The notes under the pieces were generated by a model. That model did no database searches. It was not told the origin of the DNA and was given only the letters and a program-made list of their open reading frames with translations. A program made the translations under genes and the position numbers. From positions 124,001 through 188,000 of the forward strand of contig NZ_RJUE01000002.1 in assembly GCF_024343735.1 (NCBI RefSeq): 64,000 nucleotides of DNA. The letters are read 5' to 3'. This document shows, piece by piece, positions 27,015 through 34,335 of this stretch (its first letter is position 1; each line of letters starts with the position of its first letter). The stretch is from Lacihabitans sp. CCS-44 (GTDB taxonomy: Bacteria; Bacteroidota; Bacteroidia; Cytophagales; Spirosomataceae).

Positions 27015-28033
27015 AAGGCAGTTACCATTTTTAGGCTCAATTCTACCATTTCTCCCATCGACTCGCAGGCCAAAAACGCTTTGTTTTTATAATGCTGAGA
27101 CAGTTCTTTTCTAAGCTGAACCAGGTTGGCGTCTAAATGAATTTTGTCGGTCTTCATACATTCTAGCAGGTCGTGAAGCTTTACTTTTTCGTCTTTCATG
27201 CGGTGAGCTATTAAAGACCGCTCTTCTATTTGATATTGTTTCACCGACTCCGACGTCATGTATTTCATGCCCATTTCTATGATGGCATTGTTTTGTTTAA
27301 AATACTGCGGCATATACACCGACTTTGAGGCTTCGTAAGACTGTTGGTCGAAGTCTATGGCTCTTATTCGGTAGTGAAAATCTTCAAAATCTGGGGTTAC
27401 GATAATCACAAAATTGGATGAATGCATATCCCCCAAAAGCCTTACAAAGCAGCGTTCGTTGAATTTTATAAATTCTTTGGTAAGCCTAATAGGGTTCAGA
27501 TTGACGTCATTGAGGTGGTTTTGCATAAAAAGGTCACCTGTAATACCTGCTATGTGTTCTTCTATCAATGTTTCCTCACAAGTGAAATAAGACATCACAT
27601 TCGGTGACAAAAGATGTTCTAATTCGAGCCCGTAGATTCTTGAGGCATCGGCTTTTTTGATATAAAAATAGTCGTAGTTGTCGTTTACTTTGTTGCTAAT
27701 ACGCACCCTAAATGGCAAAGTATTGGCGTAAGTACAAATATCCACTCTGTCCACCACTAGGTGTTTTATTACGGATTCGTCGCCATCAGTTTTGAGGTCT
27801 GCATATATGTTTTTGAGATTCTCGTAGATCTCTACAAGGTCAGTTTGAGAGTAAAACACAGTTTCCCATAGCGTATCGTTGCCGTTTTTGTCATAGAGCG
27901 TTATTTTATTATCATATCGCAACAAATCGCTGTATTTAAGTGGTGAATCTATTTCTCGTCCATTCTCTCGAAGGTATTTTCGGAGTAGTGGAGATATTTT
28001 GAAAGGTATTTTTTTCTTTGAGATGAGAGCCAT
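27011..28033 (-). CDS. uncharacterised protein with a kinase-like catalytic loop
   Basis: A 340-residue soluble protein with no signal peptide. It is conserved-looking but not a family I can name. The segment LLGDMHSSNFVI (about residue 200), followed about 25 residues later by IRAIDFDQQS, resembles the catalytic loop (H-x-x-N) and metal-binding Asp of protein-kinase-fold phosphotransferases such as APH- or HipA-like enzymes. A glycine-rich ATP loop is not obvious, so this is an inference from one motif pair. The C-terminal third is helical and Lys/Leu/Glu-rich. It converges on the BatA-like gene with a 4-bp overlap. Confidence 0.55.
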   Translation of the reverse strand: MALISKKKIPFKISPLLRKYLRENGREIDSPLKYSDLLRYDNKITLYDKNGNDTLWETVFYSQTDLVEIYENLKNIYADLKTDGDESVIKHLVVDRVDICTYANTLPFRVRISNKVNDNYDYFYIKKADASRIYGLELEHLLSPNVMSYFTCEETLIEEHIAGITGDLFMQNHLNDVNLNPIRLTKEFIKFNERCFVRLLGDMHSSNFVIIVTPDFEDFHYRIRAIDFDQQSYEASKSVYMPQYFKQNNAIIEMGMKYMTSESVKQYQIEERSLIAHRMKDEKVKLHDLLECMKTDKIHLDANLVQLRKELSQHYKNKAFLACESMGEMVELSLKMVTAF

Positions 28034-28395
28034 TTGCTAGTTTGAATAGAGATTTAATTTTTATTTAAACAAAACTAATCTCAATATTGAAGAAAGAGAC
28101 TAAAATTGAAAATTTCAATATTTTGGTGCTACAATAGTTTTTTAAAGGTTAAAGCATTAATGAAGTTCTTTTGAGTTTAAGAACAAGCTGATTAAAATTA
28201 CTAAATATTTAGGACTGATTGTAAACTATTTTTTTGTTGAAAAAAAATAGTTCAATACTCAGATAATGAATGACTCCAAATTGTTAAGATATAATATATT
28301 AACTGTGCACTTAACCTTAATCCTGTAGCTTTCTGAAATATGAAGCATTTTGTTAGTTTAAGATACCTTCAGATGGAATATTAGGTAAAATAAGC
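28034..28395 (+). other. AT-rich intergenic region, no gene seen
   Basis: About 360 bp between divergent genes. All frames are broken by stops; no tRNA or hairpin terminator is evident. The right end merges into the promoter of the coiled-coil gene. Confidence 0.6.
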
Positions 28396-28425
28396 TTTGA
28401 ATACAAAAATAAAAATATATTTTTG
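28396..28425 (+). promoter_or_regulatory. promoter of the first coiled-coil gene (TTTG, 18 bp, TATTTTTG)
   Basis: TTTG at 28396-28399 and TATTTTTG at 28418-28425 fit both promoter halves with an 18-bp spacer. Transcription would begin near 28432. This rules out the outer ATG at 28397 and supports translation from 28454. Confidence 0.65.
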
Positions 28426-28453
28426 TAATATTAAAACCTATAAATATAACATT

Positions 28454-29404
28454 ATGGAAGAATCAAATAACAGTAGCAATTCGATTATTAAGGCTGGACT
28501 AATATTGGCTTTGGCCGTTGCTGCTATTTTTGGGTATTTGTATTTTAATGAGAAACAAGAAAATTCTCAGAACAACGTGTCTATCACCGAAAAAACCAAC
28601 GAACTGCTACGAACCAACACCAAGTTGGACTCTATTTCGGCACAATTAGATGCCAAAATAGCCGAAATTACAGCATTAGGTGGTCAAGTGGAAGAGCTTG
28701 AAGCTCTTAAGGCGGAGTTACAAAAAGACAAAAAAGCTTTGATGTCGTCTAAAAGTTTCAATGCCAAAGAATACGAAGGCAAAATAAAGAATTATGAGGC
28801 TATGTTGCTGGAGAAAGACAGCGAAATAGCTAAATTAAAAGAAGAAAACGCAGTTCTGAACAATCAAAACCAGGTGTTGAACTCGGAGAATACAGGTCTG
28901 AAAAGTACAAATACTGACTTAAGAACAGCAAAAGAAGCATTGGCTGATTCGGTTTATAAAACTACTGTACAAAACAGAGAATTGTCAGAGAAAGTAACTT
29001 TAGCATCGGCTCTAAGACCAATGAATTATGCTGTTTCGGCTATTAACTCAAGAGGTAAGGAGCGTGACGGAGAGGAGTTTAAGGCCCGCAAAGTGGATAG
29101 AGTGAAGGTTTCGTTTAAGCTAGCAGAGAATCCTTTGACCAAAAAAGAGAACAAAACCATCTACATGAGAATGATTGACCCAACTGGCAATGTAATCTCA
29201 GACATGGCTACTGGCTCTGGGGCATTTAGTTTTGGGGGTAAAGAGACCATTTATACGGCCAAGCAAACCATTCTGTATTCCAACTCTGGACAGACGATTG
29301 AGTATATCTACAACCGTGGAGCCAATTACGAAAAAGGAGCTTACAAAATCGAGCTTTTTGCAGATGGTTTCAGAATAGGACAGACTACTTTTAATATCAA
29401 GTAG
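28454..29404 (+). CDS. membrane-anchored coiled-coil protein (paralogue of the gene at 59368-60312)
   Basis: A 316-residue product when started at MEESNN; an upstream ATG at 28397 lies within the promoter and is rejected. One membrane helix (about 12-28) is followed by a long coiled coil (about 40-190) and a C-terminal beta-rich domain of about 115 residues that ends GFRIGQTTFNIK. The paralogue near the right end shares the whole layout and long near-identical blocks, for example LDSISAQLDAKIAEITALGG against LDSISQSLDAKIAEVTALGG. The N-terminus is short and the anchor hydrophobic, so the coiled coil and beta domain are probably periplasmic. No function is known. A strong hairpin follows at 29450-29479. 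Confidence 0.75.
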   Translation: MEESNNSSNSIIKAGLILALAVAAIFGYLYFNEKQENSQNNVSITEKTNELLRTNTKLDSISAQLDAKIAEITALGGQVEELEALKAELQKDKKALMSSKSFNAKEYEGKIKNYEAMLLEKDSEIAKLKEENAVLNNQNQVLNSENTGLKSTNTDLRTAKEALADSVYKTTVQNRELSEKVTLASALRPMNYAVSAINSRGKERDGEEFKARKVDRVKVSFKLAENPLTKKENKTIYMRMIDPTGNVISDMATGSGAFSFGGKETIYTAKQTILYSNSGQTIEYIYNRGANYEKGAYKIELFADGFRIGQTTFNIK

Positions 29405-29449
29405 ATTCAAATAGTATTATTGATAGTGATATTTAGCAATAAAAGTATC

Positions 29450-29479
29450 AAAAAAAGCGGTCTTAGGGTCGCTTTTTTT
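29450..29479 (+). terminator. hairpin terminator after the coiled-coil gene
   Basis: AAAAAAAGCG at 29450-29459 pairs with CGCTTTTTTT at 29470-29479 around a 10-nt loop, 46 nt after the stop. Confidence 0.85.
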
Positions 29480-29493
29480 GTGGTTTAAAGGAG

Positions 29494-29501
29494 TAAATTT
29501 G
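29494..29501 (+). promoter_or_regulatory. possible -7 element for the DUF6807 gene (TAAATTTG)
   Basis: TAAATTTG matches TAnnTTTG, 24 nt before the ATG at 29525 and just after a terminator. The upstream TTTG at 29477-29480 is too close (13 bp), so only this half is convincing. Confidence 0.4.
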
Positions 29502-29524
29502 ATGAATATTTCAACCAAAATTTT

Positions 29525-30559
29525 ATGAAAAAATACATATTTGTTTTTTGTTTGCTATCTGTTGCCGCTCTGGCACAAAAACCTGTAAAAATCACTTCTC
29601 TACCTGCCGACAAAAAAGTGGAAGTAAAGATTGGAGGTACGCTGTTTACTAACTATTTCTATCCTGGCAAAGATGTGCTTAAAAAGGCTGTTTTATACCC
29701 AGTTTTAAGTCCAAAAGGTACTTTGATTACTCGTGGATGGCCGCTGGATCCTCGTAAAAACGAAAGAGTAGACCACCCGCATCATGTGGGCGTGTGGCTC
29801 AACTATGAGTCGGCCAATGGTCATGATTTTTGGAACAACTCCATAGAAGTAGAAAAAGCCAAAGACAAACGTACATTTGGTACAATAGTGCACACAGGTA
29901 TCACGAAAATGAAATCTGGTAAAAAGAAAGGTGAGTTAGTTGTAACGGCTGATTGGTTGGATAAGGATGGCAATAAAATGTTGGAAGAAACCACAAGGTT
30001 TGTGTTTGAAGGAAACGGAACTTCTAATATTGTAGACAGAATAACGACTTTAACAGCAGTGGTGGACAAAGTAGTTTTTAAAGACGTAAAAGACGGATTG
30101 TTTGCCATTAGGTTGGCCAGAGAGTTGGAACTGCCGAGCAATAAGCCCGAAGTATTTACAGACGCTGCTGGCCTAGCCACCAAAGTGCCTGTGATGAACA
30201 ATGAGGGAGTTACTGGGGATTACCTAAACGCACAAGGAATAAAAGGGGAGGATACTTGGAGCAAACGCTCAGAATGGGTGACTTTACAAGGAAAAATAGA
30301 AAAAGAAGACATTTCTGTGACTATTATTGATCATCCTACCAATATTAATTATCCTTCCTATTGGCATTCAAGAGGTTACGGATTATTTAGTGTGAATCCA
30401 CTTGGTGAAAAAGCATTTACAAATGGTGCCAAAGAGACCAACAAGACCATTTCAAAAGGTGAATCCATTACGTTTAAGTACCGTTTGGCGGTGAGTTCGT
30501 CGAAACTAAGCTCTAGCGAAATAGAGCAAATGACTGAAAACTTCGCTAAAAGGTATTAA
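29525..30559 (+). CDS. secreted DUF6807 (PmoA-like) family protein
   Basis: A 344-residue protein with a signal peptide (KKYIFVFCLLSVAALAQ). The mature part matches the DUF6807 family, often annotated as methane oxygenase PmoA-like in Bacteroidota and Planctomycetes. Signatures are TRGWPLDPRKNERVDHPHHVGVWL with paired His, ANGHDFWNNS, and a late NYPSYWHSRGYGLFSVNPLG. These His/Asn/Trp-rich motifs suggest a carbohydrate-binding or galactose-mutarotase-like fold. A link to real particulate methane monooxygenase is not credible. It is free-standing, with a terminator before it. Confidence 0.85.
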   Translation: MKKYIFVFCLLSVAALAQKPVKITSLPADKKVEVKIGGTLFTNYFYPGKDVLKKAVLYPVLSPKGTLITRGWPLDPRKNERVDHPHHVGVWLNYESANGHDFWNNSIEVEKAKDKRTFGTIVHTGITKMKSGKKKGELVVTADWLDKDGNKMLEETTRFVFEGNGTSNIVDRITTLTAVVDKVVFKDVKDGLFAIRLARELELPSNKPEVFTDAAGLATKVPVMNNEGVTGDYLNAQGIKGEDTWSKRSEWVTLQGKIEKEDISVTIIDHPTNINYPSYWHSRGYGLFSVNPLGEKAFTNGAKETNKTISKGESITFKYRLAVSSSKLSSSEIEQMTENFAKRY

Positions 30560-30596
30560 AAATGTATGAGCGGTGGGTTTGATATTGAAAATTTGG

Positions 30597-30604
30597 TAAT
30601 TTTG
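30597..30604 (+). promoter_or_regulatory. possible -7 element for the TerC-PlsC-GatC unit (TAATTTTG)
   Basis: TAATTTTG fits TAnnTTTG, 26 nt before the TerC start. A TTTG at 30578-30581 is 15 bp upstream, shorter than usual. Confidence 0.35.
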
Positions 30605-30629
30605 TAAAATTCTTTTTTATAAAATTACT

Positions 30630-31397
30630 ATGCAAGAACTTTTAACTACGGCAGCTCTTACCAGTGTACTGACTCTTACCATATTAGAAATAATATTGGG
30701 GGTTGATAATATCATTTTCATTTCTATTATCTCAGGCAAGCTTCCTGCCGCTGAACAGGCTAAAGCACGAAACATCGGTTTGGTTTCTGCCATGTTTATT
30801 CGTATCGGTCTTTTGTTTTTATTGGGTTTTATTTTGGGTCTCGAAAAGGACCTATTTAATCTTCAAGATTTGGGTTTGCCTTTTGATATGGGTATGACCG
30901 GTAAGGACCTTATATTGTTAGGTGGAGGTTTATTTCTTTTATATAAATCCACTTCTGAAATCCACCACAAATTAGAGGGGAAAGAGGATGATTTGGATTC
31001 TACAAAAAAAGGCTCATCAAGCTTGACAAAAGCCGTTATTGACATTTCGATAATAAACATTATATTCTCTATAGATTCTATCATAACGGCCGTAGGTATG
31101 ACCAACATCATATCAGTTATGGCTGCGTCGGTCGTACTTTCTACAGTTGCTATGTTGCTTTTTGCCAAAAACGTTGGTGATTTTGTAGATAAACATCCTA
31201 CAGTAAAGGTGTTGGCATTATCATTTTTGGTGATGATAGGTACATTGTTGGTAGCGGAGGCTTTCCACGTACACGTGCCAAAAGGCTACGTGTATTTTGC
31301 GATGGCCTTCTCTTTCTTGGTAGAAATGCTCAACATCAAAATGCGTACGAATTCTAAAAAGCCGGTGAAACTACACACCCATGTGAAGGAAGATTAA
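30630..31397 (+). CDS. TerC-family integral membrane protein
   Basis: A 255-residue membrane protein with about seven helices. The hallmark EIILGVDNIIFISIISGKLP near residue 20 and a second acidic helix (FSIDSIITAVGMT, about 145) place conserved Asp residues inside the membrane, as in TerC/Alx proteins. These are thought to move metal ions, notably manganese, and some members protect from tellurite or alkaline stress. The His-rich C-terminus (KLHTHVKED) could bind metal. It starts a three-gene plus-strand run with PlsC 1 bp downstream. No yybP-ykoY riboswitch was recognised in the short leader. Confidence 0.9.
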   Translation: MQELLTTAALTSVLTLTILEIILGVDNIIFISIISGKLPAAEQAKARNIGLVSAMFIRIGLLFLLGFILGLEKDLFNLQDLGLPFDMGMTGKDLILLGGGLFLLYKSTSEIHHKLEGKEDDLDSTKKGSSSLTKAVIDISIINIIFSIDSIITAVGMTNIISVMAASVVLSTVAMLLFAKNVGDFVDKHPTVKVLALSFLVMIGTLLVAEAFHVHVPKGYVYFAMAFSFLVEMLNIKMRTNSKKPVKLHTHVKED

Positions 31398-31398
31398 T

Positions 31399-32145
31399 AT
31401 GCAAAAAAAGCGTATTGGTGTTTTAACCTATCTGTTTAACTTCTGGTGTATCGCTTGGTTGGTCATAGTTTACTTGGCCTTGTTTCCGTTTATTTTTATT
31501 TGCATAAAAGTAAAAAAACTCAATAGTTTCGGCACAAAACTGACCAACATTTGGGCAGATATATTTTTTGTGATTGTGGGGATGCCGATACAGATAGAAC
31601 ACAGATTTAAGCCAGATCGCAATAAGAATTATGTTTTTGTGGCCAATCACTTTTCATATTTGGACGTAGCGGTAGGTATGAAAGTGGTCCGTAACTATTT
31701 CTCTTACATGGGCAAAAGTTCGGTGAAAAACATTCCCTTGTTGGGCTATATGTTTGCCAAGTTGCATATACAAGTAGATAGGGGAGACAAAGAAAGTCGT
31801 TCTAAGTCTATGATGCGTTCAATGAAGGCTTTGGATTCTGGCCGAAGTTTATTCATTATGCCCGAGGGAGGTATTATAAGTCAGGAAATTCCGAAAATGC
31901 ACCAACCCTTCAAAGATGGAGCTTTTTTGTTGGCCATTGGTTCTAAAGTTCCGATTGTTCCAATAACTTTCTTAAATTTGTACGAAATAATGCCTGATAA
32001 AACGATATTTTGGGGATTGCCCAAAGTGATTGTTCATGAGCCTATAGATACTTCTAATTATTCAAAAGAAAATGTAGAAGAGCTCAAAACTAAGGTATAT
32101 CAGGTGATTCAAACCGAGCTAGACGCTTATAAAAATGGAAATTGA
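31399..32145 (+). CDS. 1-acyl-sn-glycerol-3-phosphate acyltransferase (PlsC family)
   Basis: A 248-residue acyltransferase with one or two N-terminal membrane helices (about 13-37). The catalytic H-x4-D motif is NHFSYLD (His84, Asp89), and the substrate motif is FIMPEGG at about residue 150. It acylates lysophosphatidate, or a related lyso-lipid, at the inner face of the membrane. It sits 1 bp after TerC and overlaps gatC by 11 bp, so translation of gatC may be coupled to it. Ornithine- or glycine-lipid O-acyltransferases share these motifs; the exact acceptor is uncertain. Confidence 0.88.
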   Translation: MQKKRIGVLTYLFNFWCIAWLVIVYLALFPFIFICIKVKKLNSFGTKLTNIWADIFFVIVGMPIQIEHRFKPDRNKNYVFVANHFSYLDVAVGMKVVRNYFSYMGKSSVKNIPLLGYMFAKLHIQVDRGDKESRSKSMMRSMKALDSGRSLFIMPEGGIISQEIPKMHQPFKDGAFLLAIGSKVPIVPITFLNLYEIMPDKTIFWGLPKVIVHEPIDTSNYSKENVEELKTKVYQVIQTELDAYKNGN

Positions 32146-32422
32146 CTTAGAAACAATACGTAAAATTGCACACTTGGCTAGACTAGAACTCAAGCCAGAA
32201 GAAGAACAGCAGATGTCAGGCGATTTTGCCAAGATATTGGACTGGATGAATCAATTAAACGAGCTTGATACGAGCAATGTGGAGCCGCTCATGCACATGC
32301 ATCAAGGTATTAATGTTTTCAGAAAAGACATTGCTAAAAATGATTTGACAAAAAAAGAGGGGCTTGTAAATGCCCCTCAGAAAAACGACGATTATATAAT
32401 GGTGCCTAAAGTAATGGAATAA
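32135..32422 (+). CDS. gatC: Asp-tRNA(Asn)/Glu-tRNA(Gln) amidotransferase subunit C
   Basis: A 95-residue GatC at the usual length. ETIRKIAHLARLELKPEEEQQ and the C-terminal DLTKKEGLVNAPQKNDDYIMVPKV are family signatures. It stabilises the GatA-GatB heterotrimer that amidates misacylated tRNA. gatA and gatB are not adjacent, which is common in this phylum. Its start lies inside the PlsC gene (11-bp overlap), and the convergent YceI gene ends 4 bp after its stop. Confidence 0.93.
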   Translation: MEIDLETIRKIAHLARLELKPEEEQQMSGDFAKILDWMNQLNELDTSNVEPLMHMHQGINVFRKDIAKNDLTKKEGLVNAPQKNDDYIMVPKVME

Positions 32423-32426
32423 TCAC

Positions 32427-32972
32427 TTACAGATTAAATACCATATTAAAACTCAAACTGATTTTTTCGTCGGCTCTGACGCCCATCAAGCCAGGAGGTT
32501 CTACTCCAAAGTCTTTCATGTTTATGTCAAACTTGCCTTCGATTTTTAGATTGTTGCTAGATGCAGTTTTTTTGGCTTTTACCTCTATCGGCTTTGTTAC
32601 ACCATGAAAAGTCAGATTTCCTTTGATAGTCAGCTGATTATTAGCCTCCTGTATGTTGCTGGCAGAGAAAGAAACGTTAGGGAATTTAAGAGCTTCCAAA
32701 GACTCCAATGCATGAGAGTCGCGATTTGAATTACCACTGTCAAATGATTTTACTGGCACTATAACCGCCACTGCTTCTATTGCCGTGCTTTTGTCATTAT
32801 AAACAATTATGCATTTATTGGCAGTAGATTTTGCGTCCCAGTCGTGCATGGGGTGTTTCATGGCGTACTGCACATAGGATACTTTTTTGTCGGCTTCAAT
32901 TTTCTTTTTTTCCTGACCATTTGAAAGGAAGGAAACTAGAATGAAGTATAGGAATAGGAATGATTTTTTCAT
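32427..32972 (-). CDS. YceI-family periplasmic protein
   Basis: A 181-residue product from MKKSFLFLYFILVSFLSNGQ, a standard signal peptide; an in-frame ATG 10 codons upstream would put a basic tail before it and is less likely. The mature domain has the YceI C-terminal pattern: LKFPNVSFSASNI, LTIKGNLTFHGVTKPI and a final strand LSFNMVFNL. YceI proteins are lipocalin-like and bind isoprenoid or fatty-acyl molecules. Genes for YceI and cytochrome b561-type membrane proteins are often neighbours, and here a His-rich four-helix protein lies 66 bp upstream. It is the last gene of the sigma/Rieske group. Confidence 0.85.
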   Translation of the reverse strand: MKKSFLFLYFILVSFLSNGQEKKKIEADKKVSYVQYAMKHPMHDWDAKSTANKCIIVYNDKSTAIEAVAVIVPVKSFDSGNSNRDSHALESLEALKFPNVSFSASNIQEANNQLTIKGNLTFHGVTKPIEVKAKKTASSNNLKIEGKFDINMKDFGVEPPGLMGVRADEKISLSFNMVFNL

Positions 32973-33038
32973 TATTTTTTTTGATTTAATCAATAATCTC
33001 AATTACGAGTTACAGCCAATAAAAGATGTAAACGAGTA

Positions 33039-33698
33039 CTAAAACTCAAACTTTATGGTAGCTATGGCGGCAGTGTAGGCTCCAAAAGTGGTAAAAGCTG
33101 CTGCTCGATGCCATTTTTTTATGTTAGCAGGATTAGCGTTGCCGTCTATTTGTTTACTGAGTACATTCGTGGCAATCATACCAGAAAGGTGCACATACGA
33201 TAATATTTTATGCAGCTTTATATTGTCGAATTTTTTACGATTCACCATAGGCGGCGGAGCAGTAAAACTCATTAATGCGGTCGTGAAATATCCAATGTTG
33301 ATCCCCGTGGCTATGCCTTCGTGGGTATTCTTTAGTTTGTCAAAATTAATGTTACTACCAGGTTTATAAAGCCTTGACCCCACGATTCCCTGAGCCAACA
33401 TACCCGCCGCCGTCACCAAGCCTAAGGTTTGGTGTACTCTGAACATGTTTCTTCGAGCTTTTAACTCTCTTTCTCTACTGGCAGCGGTAAGGGTTCTAGG
33501 AGCTATACCAACTTTTCTGTATAGGCCATTTTGCCCCCAAAGCATACGTTGGGTAATGAGCATTCTTTCGGGCAAAAGCTCAGCCGTGGTTGGTTCTGCG
33601 ACCGTCATTAAATCATTCAATAGGCTATCTGCCGAGTTTTCTTGAGCCGCAAGCTCGATACTTATTAACAGGCAAAAGAATAAAATCAGTTTTTTCAT
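33039..33698 (-). CDS. His-rich four-helix membrane protein (cytochrome b561-like)
   Basis: A 219-residue protein with a signal peptide (residues 1-19), a periplasmic stretch to about 84, and four hydrophobic helices (about 86-108, 126-148, 160-182, 195-214). Histidines sit at helix ends and within helices: His89, His126, His163, His170 and His197. This spacing resembles four-helix di-heme b-type cytochromes such as b561, though I cannot assign a named family with certainty. With a Rieske protein encoded 73 bp upstream and YceI 66 bp downstream, an electron-transfer role at the membrane is a reasonable inference. Some loops (RKKFDNIK, KPGSNINFDKLKN) are polar and longer than in classical b561. 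Confidence 0.6.
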   Translation of the reverse strand: MKKLILFFCLLISIELAAQENSADSLLNDLMTVAEPTTAELLPERMLITQRMLWGQNGLYRKVGIAPRTLTAASRERELKARRNMFRVHQTLGLVTAAGMLAQGIVGSRLYKPGSNINFDKLKNTHEGIATGINIGYFTTALMSFTAPPPMVNRKKFDNIKLHKILSYVHLSGMIATNVLSKQIDGNANPANIKKWHRAAAFTTFGAYTAAIATIKFEF

Positions 33699-33771
33699 AC
33701 TTTCTTATTTCCACTAAGTTTGCTAGACCGAAACCTTCTTTGTTTCGTCTAAAAACCTTTTCTATTTGTAA

Positions 33772-34263
33772 TTAATTTATTTTCAGGGTATTTGCGGCAC
33801 CGTCGAAGGTTGCTTTGTAGGTTTTCAAAGCAGTTGTGGCCGGAGATTTTTCCACGCTTCCGTCGGTTTTAAACTCAGAGCCATGATTACTACACCAAAT
33901 ATCGCCTTCAGCTTTTCTATATGCTAAGGTTGTACCTTGATGGGTGCAGGTTTTTGAAACAGCTATGTAGGTTCCGCCCGCGTTAGCCACAAGGGTATCA
34001 CCTATAACAACAAATTCTCCGGCGGTGGTTAGTTTGGAGTAGCTGGCATTTTTGAGGTCTATGGTGTAGTCTACTGAAGCCCCAGAGGTTGTTCCTGTTA
34101 TACCGGTGGCGGTGTTGTCAGTTCCTCCAGTGGTTGGGGTCACAGTTTCGTCTTCTTTACTGCAGGCACTTACAGCTCCCAGGCAGTAAAATGCCATTAA
34201 TGCCTTTGATGATAGACCCAAAGTCTTTAAAAATTGGCCTCTTGATTGTTTGTTCATTTCCAT
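33772..34263 (-). CDS. Rieske [2Fe-2S] lipoprotein
   Basis: A 163-residue protein. The N-terminus is a lipoprotein signal with lipobox VSAC (Cys34), then a Thr/Gly-rich linker (38-63) and a Rieske domain. The cluster ligands are visible: Cys106 and His108 in CTHQG, Cys124 and His127 in CSNHGSEF. The short SRGQFLK before the hydrophobic stretch recalls a Tat signal but has only one Arg. The protein is probably held at a membrane facing the periplasm and carries one electron at a time. Its leader contains a motif shared with the sigma-factor gene upstream (34305-34335), which suggests ECF-dependent transcription. Confidence 0.9.
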   Translation of the reverse strand: MEMNKQSRGQFLKTLGLSSKALMAFYCLGAVSACSKEDETVTPTTGGTDNTATGITGTTSGASVDYTIDLKNASYSKLTTAGEFVVIGDTLVANAGGTYIAVSKTCTHQGTTLAYRKAEGDIWCSNHGSEFKTDGSVEKSPATTALKTYKATFDGAANTLKIN

Positions 34264-34304
34264 AGTTCGATAAATTAGAGTTTTAGATTTTTTATGTAAC
34301 TACC

Positions 34305-34335
34305 TACGGAAAAGCATTCATTTTGGTTGCATTTT
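34305..34335 (-). promoter_or_regulatory. predicted ECF-sigma promoter before the Rieske gene
   Basis: Minus-strand AAAATGCAACC (34335-34325), a 15-bp spacer, and CCGTA (34309-34305). The same two blocks with the same 15-bp spacing lie before the ECF sigma gene (36326-36356). The layout fits ECF -35 (AAC core) and -10 (CGTA) elements. The predicted transcript starts about 34 nt before the Rieske ATG. The upstream block overlaps the last codons of the anti-sigma-like gene. Confidence 0.6.

Noticed and set aside
29525-30559. Annotation as methane monooxygenase subunit PmoA
   Set aside because: The family name is historical; the protein is soluble, secreted and has none of the membrane helices of particulate methane monooxygenase.
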